64,000 bases of DNA, from NCBI GenBank assembly GCA_024703855.1, contig CP087965.1, forward strand, positions 5,386,001 to 5,450,000. Reading direction: 5' to 3'. Shown piece by piece: positions 61,264 to 64,000 of the stretch (its first letter is position 1; the number at the start of each line of letters is the position of its first letter). The notes below the pieces were generated by a model. The model was not told where the DNA came from. It did not search any database and worked only from the letters and a program-made list of their open reading frames with translations. The translations under genes and the position numbers were made by a program. The DNA is from Polaromonas sp. P2-4 (GTDB taxonomy: Bacteria; Pseudomonadota; Gammaproteobacteria; Burkholderiales; Burkholderiaceae_C).

Positions 61264-62211
61264 TCAGGTGCTGCCCGGCTGGCGCACGCCAATATGGGCC
61301 TGCTGGCGCGCTTCAGCCAGCTCGACTTGGCGCTGGCGTTCGCGGTAGCCGTTTTTTTGTTCTTCGGTGGTGCGGCCATGGCAGTGGGCGCAACTCACGC
61401 CCAGCTCGTACAGCGGCGATTGGCGGTCTTGGGCGCTGAGCGGGTCGCGGCAGGAGCGGCACAGCGTGTAGTGGCCCGCAGCGAGGCCGTGGCCGACCGC
61501 GACGCGCTCGTCAAAGACAAAGCATTCGCCTTGCCAGCTGCTCTGCGCCTGGGGCACGGTTTCCAGGTATTTAAGGATGCCGCCTTCGAGGTGGTAAACC
61601 TCGTCAAAACCCTTGCTGCGCATCAGCGCCGTCGATTTTTCGCAGCGGATGCCGCCAGTGCAGAACATCGCAACCCGGGGCTTTTTGCCGTCTGTGGCGG
61701 CGAGTTTTCCGCCCTCGGCCATTTCCTGCTCCACCCAGCCCGGTAGCTCTGAAAAGCTGTGGGTGGCGGGGTTGATGGCGCCCTTGAAGGTGCCGATGGA
61801 GACTTCGTAATCGTTGCGCGTGTCAATCAGCACCACGTTGGGGTCTGCGATCAGCTGGTTCCAGTCTTGCGGCCTGACGTACTGGCCGGCCATGAGGGCT
61901 GGGTGCACCTCGGGTACGCCCATGGTGACGATTTCGCGTTTCAGGCGCACTTTCATCCGGTAAAACGGCAGGTGTTCCGCCCAGGCTTCCTTGTGCTCCA
62001 GCGCCGCCAGGCGTGGGTCAGCGCGTAAATAGGCCAGCACCGCGTGCACGCCTTCGGGCAGGCCGGCAATCGTGCCATTGATGCCTTCGGACGCCAGCAG
62101 CAGCGTGCCCTTGACGCCGTGGGATTCACAACAGGCGAGCAGCGGGGCCTGAAGTTCGGCGAAGTCGGGGAGTTCGACGAATTTGTAGAGGGCGGCAGTC
62201 AGGAAGGTCAT
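61264..62211 (-). CDS. trhO: tRNA uridine-34 hydroxylase TrhO (YceA)
   Basis: 315 aa. N-terminal ferredoxin-like part (LLLASEGINGTIAGLPEGVH), rhodanese domain (VVLIDTRNDYEVSIGTFKGA) with the catalytic Cys in AMFCTGGIRCEKS, and a C-terminal Cys-rich part (CRSCRDPLS, CAHCHGRT) likely binding zinc. It hydroxylates uridine-34 of tRNA to 5-hydroxyuridine using O2. Heads a two-gene unit with the GST-like gene. Confidence 0.93.
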   Translation of the reverse strand: MTFLTAALYKFVELPDFAELQAPLLACCESHGVKGTLLLASEGINGTIAGLPEGVHAVLAYLRADPRLAALEHKEAWAEHLPFYRMKVRLKREIVTMGVPEVHPALMAGQYVRPQDWNQLIADPNVVLIDTRNDYEVSIGTFKGAINPATHSFSELPGWVEQEMAEGGKLAATDGKKPRVAMFCTGGIRCEKSTALMRSKGFDEVYHLEGGILKYLETVPQAQSSWQGECFVFDERVAVGHGLAAGHYTLCRSCRDPLSAQDRQSPLYELGVSCAHCHGRTTEEQKNGYRERQRQVELAEARQQAHIGVRQPGST

Positions 62212-62257
62212 GGGTTGGTGGTTCGCCTGTGAGGCGGGCGAGCGGCGTGGCTAATTA

Positions 62258-62308
62258 GCTATTAAATTGATAGCTGTATGCGCTCGTCCCGTATGGGCTG
62301 AAGACCTA
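62258..62308. repeat. GCTATTAA..ATAGC short dispersed repeat, best copy
   Basis: GCTATTAAATTGATAGC followed by TGTATGCGCTCGTCCCGTAT GGGC. Related copies: 3537, 8401, 33541, 34382, 35200, 45891, 58922 and 60474; the common form is an inverted GCTAT..ATAGC arm plus a TGCTTGCGC-like tail. Confidence 0.7.
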
Positions 62309-62409
62309 TTTTATCCAAATATCAACGCCGTATCACTGGCTGCTGTATCAGGCCGCCTTGCCGCGAAGGGCTATCATGTTCCTCCCTCTTTGCACCCCGA
62401 AAGCCCCAC

Positions 62410-63336
62410 ATGACCAGCCTCTTGCCCAATGACAAACGCATCAAGGTCGCGGTCATGGGCGCGGGCGCCGTCGGCTGCTATTACGGCGGCATGCTCGCCC
62501 GCGCCGGGCACGAGGTGGTGCTGATCACCCGGCCCCAGCATGTGGAGGCCATTGAACGCGACGGCCTGCGCATGGAAACCAAAACCTTCGACGAGCACGT
62601 GCGCCTGGCCGCCAGCACCGACCCCAGTTCGGTGCAGAGCGCGCAGCTGGTGCTGTTCTGCGTCAAATCCACAGATACCGAATCCGCCGGCGCCCAAATC
62701 CGGCCGCACCTGGCACCCGACGCCCTGGTGCTGTGCCTGCAAAACGGCGTGGACAACGCCGACCGGTTGCGCAGCGTGCTGCCGCAGCACGCGGTGGCCG
62801 CCGCAGTGGTGTACGTCGCCACCGAAATGGCCGGCCCCGGCCACGTCAGGCATCATGGCCGCGGCGAGCTGGTGATCGAGCCCTCCAGCGCCAGCGAAGC
62901 CGTGGCGCAAGCCCTGATTGGCGCCGGCGTGCCGACAGAGATTTCTGGCAACGTGCGCGGCGCCCTGTGGGCCAAGCTGATCCTCAACTGCGCCTACAAC
63001 GCTGTCTCGGCCATCACCCAGCTGCCCTACGGCAAGACGGTGCAGGGTGAGGGCGTGAAAGACGTGATGCGCGACGTAGTGGCCGAATGCCTGGCCGTGG
63101 CCCAAGCCGATGGCGTGCAGGTGCCCGGCGACGTGGACGCCGCCATCCGCAAGATCGCCGAAACCATGCCCAGCCAGTTTTCATCCACCGCGCAAGACCT
63201 GGCGCGCGGCAAGCGCAGCGAGATTGATTACCTCAATGGGTTGATCGTGCGGCGCGGCGAGGCGCTGGGGATTGCGACGCCGGCGAACCGGGTGTTGTGG
63301 GCGCTGGTGAAGTTGATGGAGAAGAGGGCCAGTTAG
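62410..63336 (+). CDS. panE: 2-dehydropantoate 2-reductase
   Basis: 308 aa. Rossmann motif VAVMGAGAVGCYYGGMLARA; catalytic Lys region ALWAKLILNCAYNAVSAITQ; C-terminal SSTAQDLARGKRSEIDYLNG. It reduces 2-dehydropantoate with NADPH for pantothenate synthesis, though some paralogues act on other 2-keto acids. The 3' 100 bp overlap an antisense antitoxin extension. Confidence 0.88.
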   Translation: MTSLLPNDKRIKVAVMGAGAVGCYYGGMLARAGHEVVLITRPQHVEAIERDGLRMETKTFDEHVRLAASTDPSSVQSAQLVLFCVKSTDTESAGAQIRPHLAPDALVLCLQNGVDNADRLRSVLPQHAVAAAVVYVATEMAGPGHVRHHGRGELVIEPSSASEAVAQALIGAGVPTEISGNVRGALWAKLILNCAYNAVSAITQLPYGKTVQGEGVKDVMRDVVAECLAVAQADGVQVPGDVDAAIRKIAETMPSQFSSTAQDLARGKRSEIDYLNGLIVRRGEALGIATPANRVLWALVKLMEKRAS

Positions 63337-63748
63337 CGTGTGGCCACAGTACGTTGTTCATTGCGCGGTGATTGCAACGTAGTTTTTTTTGCGACTGCTC
63401 GCCTGAGAGTTTTTGCAGGCGCTGGTACTTTTTCCTTGGCGCCTGCACTTTTTCAGGCGCGGCGAAATGAAAATTGACGCCTAGCGCTTGCGCCACTCTG
63501 AAAATGGTGTCGTACCTGGGGTGAGCACCCGGAGCTAATGCTTTGTAGAGGCTTTCCCGGCCCAGTCCGGCTTTCTTGGCGAGTTCTGCCATTCCCCTTG
63601 CCCGCCCAACTGCCGCGAAGGCCTCCAGCAGCACGGCGGGATCGCTGATTTCGGCGGCGGCATTCAGATACTCGGCGATGGTGTTTTCATCTGTGAGGTA
63701 CTCTGCTTCATCGAAAGGCTTCAGTCCTAGAGGGTTGTCATTACGCAT
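63233..63748 (-). CDS. HigA2-type antitoxin with a long C-terminal extension
   Basis: 171 aa. The first ~100 residues are the COG3636 addiction-module antidote: EYLTDENTIAEYLNAAAEIS, GMAELAKKAGLGRESLYKAL, TIFRVAQALGVNFHF with the XRE-type helix-turn-helix. Usual members stop near residue 100; here ~70 basic, Pro/Ser-rich residues follow and are antisense to panE (63233-63336). A lost stop or frameshift is likely. It follows the toxin gene after 3 bp. Confidence 0.8.
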   Translation of the reverse strand: MRNDNPLGLKPFDEAEYLTDENTIAEYLNAAAEISDPAVLLEAFAAVGRARGMAELAKKAGLGRESLYKALAPGAHPRYDTIFRVAQALGVNFHFAAPEKVQAPRKKYQRLQKLSGEQSQKKLRCNHRAMNNVLWPHANWPSSPSTSPAPTTPGSPASQSPAPRRAARSTH

Positions 63749-63751
63749 AAG

Positions 63752-64000
63752 TCACTCCATATCTTTTGCGAGGGCCTTGGCTCGCTTGATATCGGCCTTT
63801 TGAGTGGATTTATTTCCGCCACACAACAACACATAAATCACCGAGCCGACGCGCTTGAAATAGACCCGATAGCCGGGCCCATAGTGGATGCGCATTTCGC
63901 TCAAGCCTTCCCCCACCGGTTCACAGTCCCCGAAATTGCCTGACCGGGCCGCTGTGATCCGCGCCAGGATCCTTGCCTTGCCTTGCCTTGCCTTGCCTTG
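63752..64000 (-). CDS. HigB-like toxin (COG3657), 5' end beyond the window
   Basis: The visible 82 residues are RILARITAARSGNFGDCEPV, GEGLSEMRIHYGPGYRVYFK, VGSVIYVLLCGGNKSTQKAD, IKRAKALAKDME, the family of RelE/HigB-type addiction-module killer proteins, which cleave mRNA at ribosomes. The first codons in view are QGKARQGKAR, from six tandem CCTTG units; the family normally has a single GKAR. Gene order toxin then antitoxin is normal for this family. Confidence 0.8.
   Translation of the reverse strand, partial: QGKARQGKARILARITAARSGNFGDCEPVGEGLSEMRIHYGPGYRVYFKRVGSVIYVLLCGGNKSTQKADIKRAKALAKDME
63971..64000. repeat. (CCTTG)6 tandem repeat inside the toxin gene
   Basis: Six perfect CCTTG units reach the end of the window and may go on. 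Five is not a multiple of three, so gain or loss of one unit shifts the toxin frame. Confidence 0.9.

Overview
The window looks like the chromosome of a Burkholderiales bacterium, most likely family Comamonadaceae (Rhodoferax/Polaromonas/Variovorax-like). The reasons are high GC, the gene content and order (kdsB-Trm112-lpxK-exbD-exbB, clpS-clpA next to icd, an imuA-imuB-dnaE2 mutasome cassette, a LexA site of the form CTG-N10-CAG), and short GCTATTAA..ATAGC repeats that I associate with this family. The genus call is inference. I see no rRNA, tRNA, CRISPR array or phage genes.

Layout. 0.6-3.4 kb: a cyclic-nucleotide-domain/thioredoxin-reductase-like flavoprotein, a broken DUF2127 gene and a small acidic protein. 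3.5-6.2 kb: a metQ remnant and a minus-strand mini Tad module (vWA TadG-like, TadE-like, truncated TadE). 6.4-8.4 kb: a repeat-rich island with an FMN reductase and an orphan HigA antitoxin. 8.7-22.9 kb: a complete plus-strand Tad/Flp pilus locus (two Flp pilins, CpaA prepilin peptidase, an unusual AAA+ ATPase, CpaB, CpaC, lipoprotein, TadG, two TadE-like, CpaE/TadZ, CpaF/TadA, TadB, TadC, TadD). The mini module and the main locus are headed by the same ~140 bp upstream segment in inverted orientation. 22.9-25.8 kb: a MITE, RelBE, azoR and a divergent LysR. 26-30.6 kb: a sulfate/thiosulfate ABC operon. 31.8-38 kb: dsbB and the SOS mutasome. 38-46.2 kb: two acyl-CoA genes, a FimV-like protein, a D-2-hydroxyacid dehydrogenase, lexA and asparaginase. 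46.3-64 kb: housekeeping genes (adk, kdsB, lpxK, exbBD, xseA, sodB, icd, clpSA, sbcB, GST, trhO, panE), ending in a HigBA-type toxin-antitoxin pair whose toxin contains a pentanucleotide tandem repeat.

How the genes work together. The Tad locus holds all parts needed to build a type IVc (Flp) pilus: pilins, peptidase, secretin, inner-membrane platform, ATPase, polarity ATPase, pseudopilins and TPR pilotin. LexA, with two tandem boxes at its own promoter, probably also controls imuA-imuB-dnaE2 through one matching box. The sulfate operon has binding protein, two permeases and ATPase in order.

Data-quality warning. More than twenty genes, including essential ones (icd, lexA, clpA, lpxK neighbour Trm112, xseA), are broken as read by one or two small indels. 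Most lie in homopolymers (A5 to A4, G7 to G6, T5 to T4) or GCGC tracts. I read these as sequencing or assembly errors, not pseudogenes, and annotate full-length genes across them with the suspected indel positions.

Accessory DNA. There are five copies of a ~175 bp MITE-like element, one 273 bp element with perfect 28 bp inverted ends, one 113 bp cruciform element, several REP-like palindromes, and at least three gene remnants (metQ, higB, peroxiredoxin).
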